Notes under the pieces: generated by a model
Database searches by the model: none
What the model was told of the DNA's origin: nothing
The model's input: the letters and a program-made list of their open reading frames with translations, nothing else
Shown here: positions 1 through 9,607 of the stretch, in pieces
Position numbering within the stretch: the first letter of the stretch is position 1
Layout: every line of letters begins with the position of its first letter
Program-made: the position numbers and the translations under genes
NCBI GenBank assembly: GCA_963787205.1
Contig: CAWBCD010000010.1
Span: 124,001 to 188,000, forward strand
Length of the DNA: 64,000 nt
Direction: 5' to 3'
DNA from: DATFNI01 sp963787205
GTDB lineage: Bacteria; Bacteroidota; Rhodothermia; Balneolales; DATFMH01

Positions 1-2
1 TG

Positions 3-3000
3 TGGAGTCAGAAATCCAATGGGGTTATAACGAGCAACCAAAAGGTTTACAGGTATCAATTAAATAGCAACAATGTTCCGCCCTTAGACAGCACGGATAT
101 TCACACACCCGCGGACACAGTCGGTGGCAATGGCCAAATGGATGTTGCAGCCGGTTATTTTCAAAAAAGTGCTTTTGAAAATGTGGTGGCTGCCTGGGAA
201 GGCACAAACCAGCACATACATATCATGATTCCACATTTCGACTCAACGTCGAATATGTGGTCTACAACGAGTAATCTGACTGTAGCAGGTCCTGTCATTC
301 CGGTATATAATAGCAATCCGGGGTCGATGGGCAGGATATTTGTCAGAACCGGGGACTTCCTGGGGAAAAGCCTGAACCCGGACAGCCTGGACCAGTTCGT
401 GCTCGGTTACGAAGGCGCGGATTCTTTGATTCACATACAGGTATATGGTGTGGATGACAATCTGATGCCGCATCTGATTGCTTCAGCACAAGCCGACACA
501 TTCGATGTAAATCCATCGTGGGCCAAATTTTCGATCGCCACGGGTGATCTGAATGGGGACGGAAAAGACGAAATCGTACTGACCGGTCTGCATATGATCA
601 ATAACGAGGGCCGTGGTCAACTTTACACTAAAATCTACGAATTGAATAATTCCAATCTTGTGTCAGAAGGGAGCAAAGTAATATCAGCCTGGAACACGGG
701 TTCAGGTAATGTCACAGCGGTAAATTTTGGTGCGTCGACAGGGCATTTCACTGGCGACAATAGTAACGAAATCGGGTTAACCCAGGTAACTTTTTACAAT
801 AACACATATGAAGATTTCAACACCTACTTCCTTAACGTAAGCAACAGCTTCCAAATGTCAAATGTGTTAGCCAATCCAATTACAAAACAGGAAACTTTTG
901 GACGTAATGGTGCCTTCAGCATTGCTTCCGGAGATCTTAATGGTGATGGCCGGGATGAGCTGGTTTTTGCAGACATGGGCAACCTTTATGACTGCGGGAT
1001 CAACTCATCAGGTTCCGGTTTTATTAATAAGCTTAATAACAACTTCAGCAGCGAAACCTATGATGATCTTGTAACTTATGATTATCTCAGCGTCGGGGAC
1101 ATAAATCAGGATGGTAAGGATGACATTGTTATTTCAAAAGGTATTTGGTCTAACAGTAAAGAGGGATTTGAGCTTTTTGGTCTTACCGTCAAACCGGGAT
1201 TGACCCAGGATTCCACCCTGTTTGAAATGGTTCAACCACAAACAGTGGCGGAGCATAGTATCCCTGAGCTTTTCCACTATGCCACCGTACTTGGAAATTT
1301 CAACGGCTATTCTTTCCGGATCGGAAAACCGGAGCACTTCGTCGAAAAAAATGTAGCTCAGCCAGTGGCCATACTTAATGCTCCTCCTGTCCACTTTGAT
1401 ATACTCAACAGTAAAACCTATGATTTGAGTAATTGCTTTTCCGGAAGCGGGTGTACTACCTACTCGACATATACACAACAAAACTCAACCTCAAAGTCTG
1501 TCACAACGGTAATCCATAATGATTACGGTGAAGGTGCCGGTATCGATTTAAAAGGTCAATTCGAAACGGCGCCTGCAGGTGTTGGTGCATCTGTGGATTA
1601 TGAACTTAAAATAGAAGGTAAATTGGGAGCTGACTATAAAACAAAAAATGATTCATCATTCACCGTTACTGCAAATCAGAATGTTCAAAACTACGGGGCC
1701 GATTTCATATATGAGACGGTAACTACTTATGACTTATGGCAGTACCCGATTTATGAGGGAACAGACCCTACGCCGTACAATTATTATATGATCGTAGTAC
1801 CCCAAAAGAATAGTGAAACTGCACAGTGGGTATCGGCCAAAAGCTTCAACACGGCAGGATATGTACCCACCCATGAAAACAGCAATATTCTTTCCTATCC
1901 CTCCAACGACAGCCTGAACAATAATCCGGAGATAGAACAAGTCATTCCCCTCCAAAACTCACCTGATTTCGCTGTAACTAATACAAGCAGCAGTTCCAGA
2001 ACGATACAGGTATCATCACTTTCGCAAACAAGTGCTGATTCAAGCTGGAATGCCGGATTTGATATGCATGCGAGTCTGGCCGGCGTACTCGTTGATGCGA
2101 ATTATGATCATTCCCACCTGAGTACCCAGTCTGAAACAATCACCAGTAGTGTCGAATTCGGTGTAAATCTGGGAGAATTAGACAGCCTGGGAGAGGCTGC
2201 CGCGTATCACGTAAAACCATATTTATATCATTCCAAAAACGGAGCCCTTGTGCTCGACTACGCCGTGGATCCCGACATTGCTTCCCCAGGCACACCGGCA
2301 ACCTGGTGGACACAGGAATATGGTCAGGCGCCGGATCCGACGTTTATTCTCCCTTGGCTTTATGATCCCCAAAAAGGTAATAGCAGTGTGAGTTATGCCA
2401 AACAACACCAAACGGCTGATATCTCTTTTAGCAGTACTAATCCCTCCCCCGGTGATATGATCACGATCACCGCCCGGATACGAAACTTCAGTCTGGTTGG
2501 TACTGGTGTACCCGTCCCCGTTCGTTTTTATATCGGTAATCCCGATAGTGGTGGAGTTGCCATGGTCAGCACCAACGGGGATACGGTATTCACTACGGCT
2601 CAGGCAATTGGTGCACGCAATTTCGCCGATGTGCGCTTCAACTGGCATGCGCCCGCGTCTGTGCCGGCGAACCTGCTGTATGGGGACTATATACGCATAT
2701 ATGCAGTTATTGATCCGAACAATAAAATCTCCGAGATCCACAAAAACAATAACATGGGATGGAATACTCTGGAAGTACATGGCTTGGTGGCAACGGCCAT
2801 CGAAAAGAACCCGGGCAGTCAATTACCCACTACGGTCAAACTCTACCCCAACTACCCGAATCCATTCAACCCTACAACAACCATTCATTACGTTTTGCCG
2901 AAAGCCGGCAATGTGAAACTGACCGTGTACAACGTTCTTGGCCAGCGCGTTGCTCAATTGGTGAGCAGTCGTCAAACCGCGGGCAACCACGAGATCCGTT

Positions 3001-3092
3001 TCAACGCCGATCAACTGTCCAGCGGGGTATATTTCTACCGTTTGCAGGCAAACAACGTGGTCAGGATCGGCAAGATGATGCTGATCAAATAA
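3..3092 (+). CDS. Secreted FG-GAP/CARDB protein with T9SS C-terminal sorting domain (5' truncated)
   Basis: The frame is open from base 3, upstream of the first ATG at 138, so the gene starts before the window and its N-terminus and signal peptide are missing. Seen: three calcium-loop FG-GAP/VCBS-like motifs (GDLNGDGKDEIV near base 546, GDLNGDGRDELV near 930, GDINQDGKDDIV near 1095); a central Gly/Ser/Thr-rich all-beta region (bases ~1480-2200); a CARDB-like Ig fold (~2400-2790); and a final ~80-residue segment beginning LYPNYPNPFNPTTTIHY and ending in a short basic tail. That last segment is the type A sorting signal of the type IX secretion system, so the protein is predicted to be exported across the outer membrane and anchored or released. 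No catalytic domain is recognised. A role in surface adhesion or binding is inference; the central region could also be a beta-pore-like module. A hairpin follows the stop. Confidence 0.85.
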   Translation, partial: WSQKSNGVITSNQKVYRYQLNSNNVPPLDSTDIHTPADTVGGNGQMDVAAGYFQKSAFENVVAAWEGTNQHIHIMIPHFDSTSNMWSTTSNLTVAGPVIPVYNSNPGSMGRIFVRTGDFLGKSLNPDSLDQFVLGYEGADSLIHIQVYGVDDNLMPHLIASAQADTFDVNPSWAKFSIATGDLNGDGKDEIVLTGLHMINNEGRGQLYTKIYELNNSNLVSEGSKVISAWNTGSGNVTAVNFGASTGHFTGDNSNEIGLTQVTFYNNTYEDFNTYFLNVSNSFQMSNVLANPITKQETFGRNGAFSIASGDLNGDGRDELVFADMGNLYDCGINSSGSGFINKLNNNFSSETYDDLVTYDYLSVGDINQDGKDDIVISKGIWSNSKEGFELFGLTVKPGLTQDSTLFEMVQPQTVAEHSIPELFHYATVLGNFNGYSFRIGKPEHFVEKNVAQPVAILNAPPVHFDILNSKTYDLSNCFSGSGCTTYSTYTQQNSTSKSVTTVIHNDYGEGAGIDLKGQFETAPAGVGASVDYELKIEGKLGADYKTKNDSSFTVTANQNVQNYGADFIYETVTTYDLWQYPIYEGTDPTPYNYYMIVVPQKNSETAQWVSAKSFNTAGYVPTHENSNILSYPSNDSLNNNPEIEQVIPLQNSPDFAVTNTSSSSRTIQVSSLSQTSADSSWNAGFDMHASLAGVLVDANYDHSHLSTQSETITSSVEFGVNLGELDSLGEAAAYHVKPYLYHSKNGALVLDYAVDPDIASPGTPATWWTQEYGQAPDPTFILPWLYDPQKGNSSVSYAKQHQTADISFSSTNPSPGDMITITARIRNFSLVGTGVPVPVRFYIGNPDSGGVAMVSTNGDTVFTTAQAIGARNFADVRFNWHAPASVPANLLYGDYIRIYAVIDPNNKISEIHKNNNMGWNTLEVHGLVATAIEKNPGSQLPTTVKLYPNYPNPFNPTTTIHYVLPKAGNVKLTVYNVLGQRVAQLVSSRQTAGNHEIRFNADQLSSGVYFYRLQANNVVRIGKMMLIK

Positions 3093-3097
3093 GTTGC

Positions 3098-3132
3098 GTA
3101 CGGATGCCACCACCGGTAGGCGGCATCCGTAC
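3098..3132 (+). terminator. Hairpin after the T9SS protein gene
   Basis: A perfect 11-bp inverted repeat (GTACGGATGCC / GGCATCCGTAC) with a 13-nt loop starts six bases after the stop codon and is followed by a short T-rich stretch. It is a plausible intrinsic terminator, although the T tract is weak. Confidence 0.6.
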
Positions 3133-3356
3133 TTTATGGATCTACATTTATATCCTTTATTTGATGTTCTGTCCCAGAATATGTAGACTCACCCCATACC
3201 AGTCGTCCAGTAAAATCCACTCTTATATTTTCGGCACAGTCGTCGAAAATAGGATTACAAATATTAGAATATTGTAACAAAGAGAGCCTTACTGTCTCTT
3301 TACTGTAAAGACGATTTGAATCAGCAACTAAACGGCTAACACATATTTTTCGGATC

Positions 3357-3644
3357 ATGGCAATAGCAAATTATGATTCTCGACAAATCGCCAAGACCAT
3401 AGGCGTCGATACCACCTGTGTGGAATACTTAATGACCGGAAAGGCAACAATAAATATTTCAGGTGAACTAGGTGTCACGAAAGCAGCTCTTCAGGATTTT
3501 ATAGACGGTCGTGTACAGGAAAGTGTCTCCATTATTATTGGGATGCCCCGGCATGAACTTCAGCAATTGCGTGATCGTCTGGCCCGAGAAGAAGCGATTG
3601 CGCTTGTGCTTGAGCAGGTTTTGAAGAAAAGAAAAGTCGCCTGA
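3357..3644 (+). CDS. Small hypothetical protein with HTH-like segments
   Basis: This is a 95-residue ORF. I do not recognise a family. Two stretches look like helix-turn-helix units: residues ~9-28 (RQIAKTIGVDTTCVEYLMTG) and ~34-52 (ISGELGVTKAALQDFIDG). A charged, leucine-rich C-terminal helix follows (HELQQLRDRLAREEAI) and the protein ends in a basic tail KKRKVA. A small DNA-binding or toxin-antitoxin-like protein is possible but unproven. No clear Shine-Dalgarno site precedes the ATG, and no partner gene lies next to it. It stands alone between a T9SS protein and a reductase gene on the other strand. A chance ORF cannot be excluded. Confidence 0.45.
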   Translation: MAIANYDSRQIAKTIGVDTTCVEYLMTGKATINISGELGVTKAALQDFIDGRVQESVSIIIGMPRHELQQLRDRLAREEAIALVLEQVLKKRKVA

Positions 3645-3882
3645 ATCATCACTTTTATATACCATTTAGCTATCAGCCGTAACCAACCGGGTTCATGGCC
3701 AGCCCACAGTACAGCCGTTACATCCGCAAACTATTCATTCTATTATGTTGCTCTGACGATATTCTATATCTGCATCGCCCCTGCCATGCAAGAATCCCGC
3801 TTTAAAACCAGGCCTGATAAGGATTCTTTGGATATAAGAATTTGAGCACAATCATAAGTTTGTTCTTCAGTCATCAGGCTCA

Positions 3883-4944
3883 TCACTTCTTAGCACGTGC
3901 GTATTGCTTTGGCCACTCTACATCGACGCCCAGTTCTTTTGCGGCGTGCAATGGCCAGTAAGGATCACGCAAGAACTCCCGCGCCATTACGATGGCGTCT
4001 GCCTGTTCGGTGCGCAGTATGTGCTCGGCTTGTTCCGGACTAGTAATCATGCCGACGGCCCCTGTCAAAATGCCAACCTGTTTCCTGATTTCTGCAGCAA
4101 ACACTGTCTGGTATCCCGGTCCTGCCGGTATTTTTGCGTAAGACACCAAACCACCGCTTGAACAGTCTATGAGGTCTACTCCGGCCGTTTTCAGTTCACT
4201 CGACAGGGCAATCGACTGAATTAAATCCCAGCCACCGTCTGCCCAGTCTGTTGACGATATCCGCACAAACAGCGGAAGATCGTCTGGCCAAACCTCCCGA
4301 ACGGCTCTCGTTACCTCCAGGGGCAGGCGCATACGATTAACCAGTGATCCACCATACTCATCGGTTCGCTTGTTTGAAAGAGGAGATAAAAACTGATGCA
4401 GCAGGTATCCATGTGCCATATGCAATTCGATCACCTCAAAGCCCGCTCTCAGACTCCGGCGTGCAGCTTCCTGAAAGGTATCAATTACATGCTGAATATC
4501 TTTTTTATCCATCTCCCGGGGAACCGGCAAATCCCCAAAAGCCACGGCACTCGGGGCTATCGTCTGCCATCCGCCCCGTTGTTCATTGGCGTAGCCCGGA
4601 CCTTCCCAGGGTGGAACCGTTGAAGCCTTGCGCCCGGCATGCGCCAATTGTATCCCTGGCACGGCACCATGCTCTTTGATAAATCGCGTGATTGGTTTAA
4701 ATGCAATTTCATGATCTTCAGCCCATATCCCGGAATCGTCAGGCGAAATACGACCTTCCGGAGATACGGCCGTTGCCTCAACAATTACCGATCCTGCTCC
4801 GCCAACAGCCCGACTCCCCAGATGCACAAGGTGCCAGTCTGTAGGCAACCCGCCCAAACTGGAATATTGACACATAGGCGAAACGAATATGCGGTTTCTG
4901 AATGTAACATTTGCGATCTTTAGCGGTGTAAATAATTGTGCCAT
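3883..4944 (-). CDS. NADH:flavin oxidoreductase, old yellow enzyme family (YqjM/XenA-like)
   Basis: The predicted enzyme is an FMN-dependent ene-reductase of 353 residues, the usual length for the YqjM/XenA (NamA) subgroup, and cytosolic (no signal peptide). Seen: N-terminal LFTPLKIANVTFRNRI; SPMCQYS with Cys25 and Tyr27 matching the redox-tuning Cys and Tyr of the YqjM class; GIQLAHAGRKAS; the paired-histidine motif ELHMAHGYLLHQFLSPLSN that binds the substrate carbonyl or nitro group; and a C-terminal phosphate-binding region (GAVGMITSPEQAEHIL, VMAREFLRDPYWP). Family members reduce activated C=C bonds of enals, enones and nitro compounds with NAD(P)H. The gene stands alone with no obvious operon partner, so a detoxification or stress role is inference. 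The natural substrate is unknown. Confidence 0.93.
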   Translation of the reverse strand: MAQLFTPLKIANVTFRNRIFVSPMCQYSSLGGLPTDWHLVHLGSRAVGGAGSVIVEATAVSPEGRISPDDSGIWAEDHEIAFKPITRFIKEHGAVPGIQLAHAGRKASTVPPWEGPGYANEQRGGWQTIAPSAVAFGDLPVPREMDKKDIQHVIDTFQEAARRSLRAGFEVIELHMAHGYLLHQFLSPLSNKRTDEYGGSLVNRMRLPLEVTRAVREVWPDDLPLFVRISSTDWADGGWDLIQSIALSSELKTAGVDLIDCSSGGLVSYAKIPAGPGYQTVFAAEIRKQVGILTGAVGMITSPEQAEHILRTEQADAIVMAREFLRDPYWPLHAAKELGVDVEWPKQYARAKK

Positions 4945-5312
4945 AACAAATAATAATTTCAGATAACGGGGTTTAAAGCCGTATAATTAACCGATGATGA
5001 TTTTGTCTATATAAAGCAACGATTAATGAGGTTCGTTCCTTATAAGATGATGAGTCACATTATGAAACACTGGTTTATTTTAAAATCGTCCAAAATATAA
5101 GGTGATGTATAAAATAGTATGCAAAAATTATCAAAGGTTGTGATTATCTCTCTGTCTCTCTTGACCTAATGATATCGATTTAGTAACTAGGGTTCACCAT
5201 CCCGGGTGCAGATTGTGTACTCTTCATAGATAGCATGCATACCTACTTCAGGCAGTCAGAGTTGATCCAACTCCCGGATTCACATAAAATTATCCTTCCA
5301 TTTACAACGTTC

Positions 5313-8033
5313 ATGTCCATTCCGTTACCATTTTCAAAAAGCCAGATTTATCATTACCTGAAATTCACTGGTCTTACCTTAGTTATTCTGATGTTGATCG
5401 GAATCGGCCGTACCAGGGCACAGGTTACATTTTCGGTCGCCGATACGCTTCATCTCGATTCCAGCTGGTTTGCCAGAAGGACAGACCGAATTACCGGGGA
5501 CGGCACACAATTAACCACGAGAAATATTGACACTCAAAACTGGCTGCCCGCTGTAGTTCCCGGAACCATACTGACAACTCTTTTGCACAACAATAAATAT
5601 CCCGATCCTAACATTGGATTCAATAACAAGCTTATCCCGGACATCGCCGATTCGGGTGCGTCTTTTTATACCTATTGGTTTTACACAACCTTCAAAACCC
5701 CGAATAAGAAACCCGGCATACATACCTGGCTGCATTTCAACGGCATCAACTATTCTGCACAGATTTTTTTGAATGGAAAACGTATCAATACCGATACACA
5801 CAAAGGAATGTTCCTGAGGGAGTGTTATGATGTGACATCCACACTGCGGTCTGATACGGTTAACCAGCTTGCTGTCATTGTTTACCCTCCTGATCCCCCC
5901 GGCGTTGCCAATGGCGGACAAGCCGGCGACGGGATGATTGGGAAAAGTGTAACCAACCAGTTCGTTGCCGGCTGGGACTGGATGGCACCCGTTCATGATC
6001 GTAATACCGGTATCTGGGATGATGTGTTTCTTACCGAATCGGGTCCCGTGCAAATACGCGATCCTTTCGTTCGCCCTGAGGTCCCTGGCGTCAGGAAACC
6101 GGGAGCTGATCAGGCGCCTGCGTATCTAAAAACGTCGACGACGCTTTTCAATGCCGACAGCGCATCACATTCGGGAGAAGTAACCATTTCGGTGGCAGGG
6201 ATCTCCGTAGATACGACGTACACGCTCAGACCCGGTGAACAGAAAAACATCATATTGCCTCAGATAAAGATTGATCATCCAAAGCTATGGTGGACTAACG
6301 GATTAGGTCCGCATCCGTTATATCCGGTTCGGTTTAGCGTGACCTCATCGGGATCATCTTTGTCTGATAAGGCGGTTGTTCATACCGGTATCCGTGAGAT
6401 CACATCAGAGAAGGATCCGGTTTTGAAGGGACGCATTTTCAAGGTCAACGGACAACCGGTCTTTATCCGCGGAGGCAACTGGATTACGAGTGACTGGATG
6501 CTCCGTTTATCCCGCGACCGGTACGATGCGGAAATCAGGTATATGGCCGATATGCACCTGAACATGTTGCGTGTTTGGGGGGGTGGCATCACGGAACGCC
6601 GTGATTTTTACCGGGCGTGCGACCGAAACGGCATCCTGGTCATGCAGGATCTGTGGATCACCGGTGATGCCGACGGTGCCTGGCATGATCGCCGAAAAAA
6701 AGACTCGCGCGCTCGCCGCCGTTTCTATCCCGACGACCACAGTCTCTTCCTTGCCTCAGCAATCGACCAGGTGAAGATGCTCCGAAACCATCCAAGTCTA
6801 TGCTTCTGGGACGGGGGCAATGAGATGGCTCCCCCGGTTGATATACTGCACACATTACAGAAAAAGATTATGCCCCGGCTGGACCCCGACCGCTTATTTG
6901 TGTCACATTCGACTTCCCAGCAGCTCTATACCCATCCGGATTCGTTGGTGGGCGACGGGCCTTACAGGATCCAGCCGATCGATACTTTTTTTACTCACCG
7001 TTCTTTTCCATTCAACCCCGAGGTCGGATCGGTTGGACTGCCAGGGGAGGAGACGCTTCACAAGATTTTTCCGGGAAATGACAGCATTCCGGACGGCAGA
7101 GGGTTTGTGCCGTCCGTATGGCGATATCACAAATACATCCCGTACGTCGATGCAAACGGCAAGGATCATATTCGGAGTTATGGCTTGGTCAACAACCTGG
7201 ATACTTTTGCCCGGTTCGCACAATTAGCCAACTACAATCAATACCGGGCACTTTTTGAGGGTTGGAATGCACACATGTGGAAATGGTATACCGGTGTGTT
7301 AATCTGGAAACTGCAGAACCCATGGACGGCCCTTCGTGGACAATTTTATGATTGGTATCTCAATCCGGATGGCGGGATGTACGGTTTGATGAAGGGGGCC
7401 GAACCGGTTCATGTTCAATACGATCCGGTAACAAAGGCTGTCCAGGTCGTCAATAACAAATTTAATCCTATAAAAAATGCCGTCGTTCATGCCTCCTGGT
7501 ACACCCTTAAAGGCCAGATGACCCCTGCCGGAAATCGAACTATGACAATAGGCTCGAATCAGATCGATTCTGTTTTTGCCGTCAATCCCCATGCTATTGA
7601 CAGTAATGCCTATTTTCTCAGATTGACCCTGAGGGATCAGAAAAAAAATCTTTTATCACAAAACTTTTACTGGCTCCATAAGCCCGGTCTGGATTATATT
7701 GATCTACAGGAACTCCGAAAGGCACATGTTCGTGTTACTGCAAAAATCGACCATACGGAATCAGGGCAGAAGATTGTTGTAACACTTCAAAACAGGGAGA
7801 AAGCCGATCATGGACCTGTCGCCTTCTGGATCCATCTCCAGCTTAAAAACGCAGAAAATGGGACCCGTATCACTCCTGCTTTCTATTCTGATAACTATAT
7901 CAGTTTAGTACCCGGGGGAAAAAGGATTATCCGGATTGGACTGGATAATGGATATTTAAAGACACATAAGATTCCAAAACTTGAAGTGATCGGATGGAAT
8001 TATCCGAAAAAAACGGTCACAATACGACAGTAA
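5313..8033 (+). CDS. Glycoside hydrolase family 2, endo-beta-mannosidase/exo-glucosaminidase-like
   Basis: This is a secreted GH2 enzyme of about 906 residues. The frame is open from ATG 5235, but the ATG at 5313 places a typical signal peptide (basic start, hydrophobic GLTLVILMLIGIG, then RAQ) at the N-terminus, so I prefer it. Order of domains: sugar-binding jelly roll (SFYTYWFYTTF, LHFNGINYSAQIFLNGKRI), Ig-like domain, TIM barrel. The acid/base is the Glu in FWDGGNEMAPP (codon 6822) and the nucleophile the Glu in LFEGWNAHMWKWYTG (codon 7257). The segment LIWKLQNPWTALRGQFYDWY is characteristic of the mannosylglycoprotein endo-beta-mannosidase subfamily, which is related to exo-beta-D-glucosaminidases. 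The intact N-E pair favours the mannosidase-like side. A GH18 gene follows after 38 bp and is probably co-transcribed, suggesting attack on N-glycan core or chito-oligosaccharide material. Confidence 0.9.
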   Translation: MSIPLPFSKSQIYHYLKFTGLTLVILMLIGIGRTRAQVTFSVADTLHLDSSWFARRTDRITGDGTQLTTRNIDTQNWLPAVVPGTILTTLLHNNKYPDPNIGFNNKLIPDIADSGASFYTYWFYTTFKTPNKKPGIHTWLHFNGINYSAQIFLNGKRINTDTHKGMFLRECYDVTSTLRSDTVNQLAVIVYPPDPPGVANGGQAGDGMIGKSVTNQFVAGWDWMAPVHDRNTGIWDDVFLTESGPVQIRDPFVRPEVPGVRKPGADQAPAYLKTSTTLFNADSASHSGEVTISVAGISVDTTYTLRPGEQKNIILPQIKIDHPKLWWTNGLGPHPLYPVRFSVTSSGSSLSDKAVVHTGIREITSEKDPVLKGRIFKVNGQPVFIRGGNWITSDWMLRLSRDRYDAEIRYMADMHLNMLRVWGGGITERRDFYRACDRNGILVMQDLWITGDADGAWHDRRKKDSRARRRFYPDDHSLFLASAIDQVKMLRNHPSLCFWDGGNEMAPPVDILHTLQKKIMPRLDPDRLFVSHSTSQQLYTHPDSLVGDGPYRIQPIDTFFTHRSFPFNPEVGSVGLPGEETLHKIFPGNDSIPDGRGFVPSVWRYHKYIPYVDANGKDHIRSYGLVNNLDTFARFAQLANYNQYRALFEGWNAHMWKWYTGVLIWKLQNPWTALRGQFYDWYLNPDGGMYGLMKGAEPVHVQYDPVTKAVQVVNNKFNPIKNAVVHASWYTLKGQMTPAGNRTMTIGSNQIDSVFAVNPHAIDSNAYFLRLTLRDQKKNLLSQNFYWLHKPGLDYIDLQELRKAHVRVTAKIDHTESGQKIVVTLQNREKADHGPVAFWIHLQLKNAENGTRITPAFYSDNYISLVPGGKRIIRIGLDNGYLKTHKIPKLEVIGWNYPKKTVTIRQ

Positions 8034-8071
8034 TACTATAATTCAACATTATTGATATCGGAGGGTTTGCA

Positions 8072-9223
8072 ATGAAAAAGTATATGGTTAGCGGTCTGGC
8101 TTTTATTCTACTGGCTTGCGGATTATTGGCTGGTAAGAAAAAAAATAATCCGCAACCAGGTAATCAAAACGCGGGATATGTGGTGATGGGATACATCGGA
8201 GGTTTTCGCGGAAGCTTGATCGCGAGTGCAATTGATGCCAATAAGCTCACCCATATTAACTATGCGTTTGGACTTGTCCGTGATAACCGGGTTGTTCTGG
8301 AGGGTCCATATGACACCCATAATCTGGAGGTGCTTGATTCACTGAAACAGGAAAACCCGAATCTGAAGGTCATCCTGTCGGTTGGCGGTTGGGGAGGTTC
8401 CCACAATTTTTCCGATGCCGCTTTGACCCCTGAATCACGGTTGAAATTTGCCCGGAGTGCCGCCGATTTGATACGAGTCTATAACCTTGACGGCATCGAT
8501 ATCGACTGGGAATATCCGGGACAAATTGGTGCAGGGAATATCTATCGTCCGGAAGACAAGCAGAACTTTACCCTGATGCTCAAAGAACTACGCACCCAAC
8601 TGGACACAATGGCAGCCCGGTTCAATCCCGGCAGACATTATGAGGTAACCATTGCGGCTGGTGGAAACCAAAAGTTTGTGGATCACACCGATATGGCAGA
8701 GGCTCAGAAATACCTGGATTATGTGAACCTTATGACTTATGACTATCACACCAGTTCCAGTGACTCAACCGGTTATCTGACCAATCTATATCCGTCACCA
8801 CTCGATCCGGAACAAAATAGCGTCCAGACTTCCGTAAATATATTTGAGAAGGCCGGCGTTCCTTCTAACAAGATCATTATCGGAGCTACCTTTTATGGTC
8901 GGGGCTGGTCTGGTGCTGAGCCTATCAATCGTGGCCGTTTTTCACCCTACAGCGGTTCCGGTCATTCCTACTCCTACGATACGCTCCGTGTGAAGTACAT
9001 AAGCATGAACGGATTCACCCGCTACTGGGATCAAACTTCACAATCGCCCTATCTCTGGAACGAGGACACTCAGACTATGATCAGTTATGAGGATCCGCAG
9101 TCATTGGCTGCGAAAGCCGAATATGTAAAGAAAAACAACCTGGCCGGCATCATGTTCTGGGAATACGACGAGGACACGAGCGGGACCTTGCTGGGAGCCA
9201 TTTACAAGGGATTGAATCAATAA
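8072..9223 (+). CDS. GH18 chitinase-like lipoprotein
   Basis: This family 18 glycoside hydrolase has 383 residues. The start is fixed by a strong GGAGG eight bases upstream (TCGGAGGGTTTGCAATG). The leader AFILLACG carries a lipobox-like LLAC (Cys16), so a lipid-anchored envelope protein is likely. Seen: (beta/alpha)8 strands MGYIGGF, THINYAFG, VILSVGGWGG; the catalytic motif DGIDIDWEYP with Glu147 as proton donor; MTYDYH; and GATFYGRGW, which is typical of chitinases with a small insertion domain. Family enzymes cleave beta-1,4-GlcNAc linkages by substrate-assisted catalysis. It lies 38 bp behind a GH2 enzyme and is probably in the same operon. Endo-beta-N-acetylglucosaminidase activity on N-glycans is an alternative, since the GH2 partner resembles an N-glycan mannosidase. 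Confidence 0.93.
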   Translation: MKKYMVSGLAFILLACGLLAGKKKNNPQPGNQNAGYVVMGYIGGFRGSLIASAIDANKLTHINYAFGLVRDNRVVLEGPYDTHNLEVLDSLKQENPNLKVILSVGGWGGSHNFSDAALTPESRLKFARSAADLIRVYNLDGIDIDWEYPGQIGAGNIYRPEDKQNFTLMLKELRTQLDTMAARFNPGRHYEVTIAAGGNQKFVDHTDMAEAQKYLDYVNLMTYDYHTSSSDSTGYLTNLYPSPLDPEQNSVQTSVNIFEKAGVPSNKIIIGATFYGRGWSGAEPINRGRFSPYSGSGHSYSYDTLRVKYISMNGFTRYWDQTSQSPYLWNEDTQTMISYEDPQSLAAKAEYVKKNNLAGIMFWEYDEDTSGTLLGAIYKGLNQ

Positions 9224-9332
9224 TTAAAAACTCCTGGCGGAGTGAAACGTTTCTGTATGACTGTCTGCATAAATGATTCCATTTGATGGATTAAGTGCAA
9301 GCGATTCCTGATGCATACCCCGAACACAAGAA

Positions 9333-9560
9333 TGTCATCCTGAAGTCCGGTTTACCGGCTGAAGGATCTCGTTAGCATTCGACACCAAACCCTACAGGTG
9401 TAACCATCCTCATCGCCCACTCACTCAGGCGAAAGGTCAAGTCTGCAACCGGGAACACCCCGTGCATGCACACTGTAGGGATTACTATATGAAAACTATC
9501 GTTACCCGTATGCTGCGAGATCCTACGCACTCTGCCACGGCGGACTGCATCAGGATGACA
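9333..9560. repeat. Inverted pair of REP-like elements (TGTCATCCTGA...AGGATCTCG)
   Basis: The arms are 9333-9371 (TGTCATCCTGA ... AGGATCTCG) and 9515-9560, which reads in reverse complement as TGTCATCCTGA ... AGGATCTCG. The interior of each arm differs. The 143 bp between them contain no recognisable gene. This consensus is a widespread intergenic repeat type in Bacteroidota-like genomes. Here the pair abuts a truncated gene fragment. Confidence 0.75.
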
Positions 9561-9607
9561 GAGGAAGTATAATGGAGCCCGAAATAATGCCATCCCATAC
9601 CTTTTGG

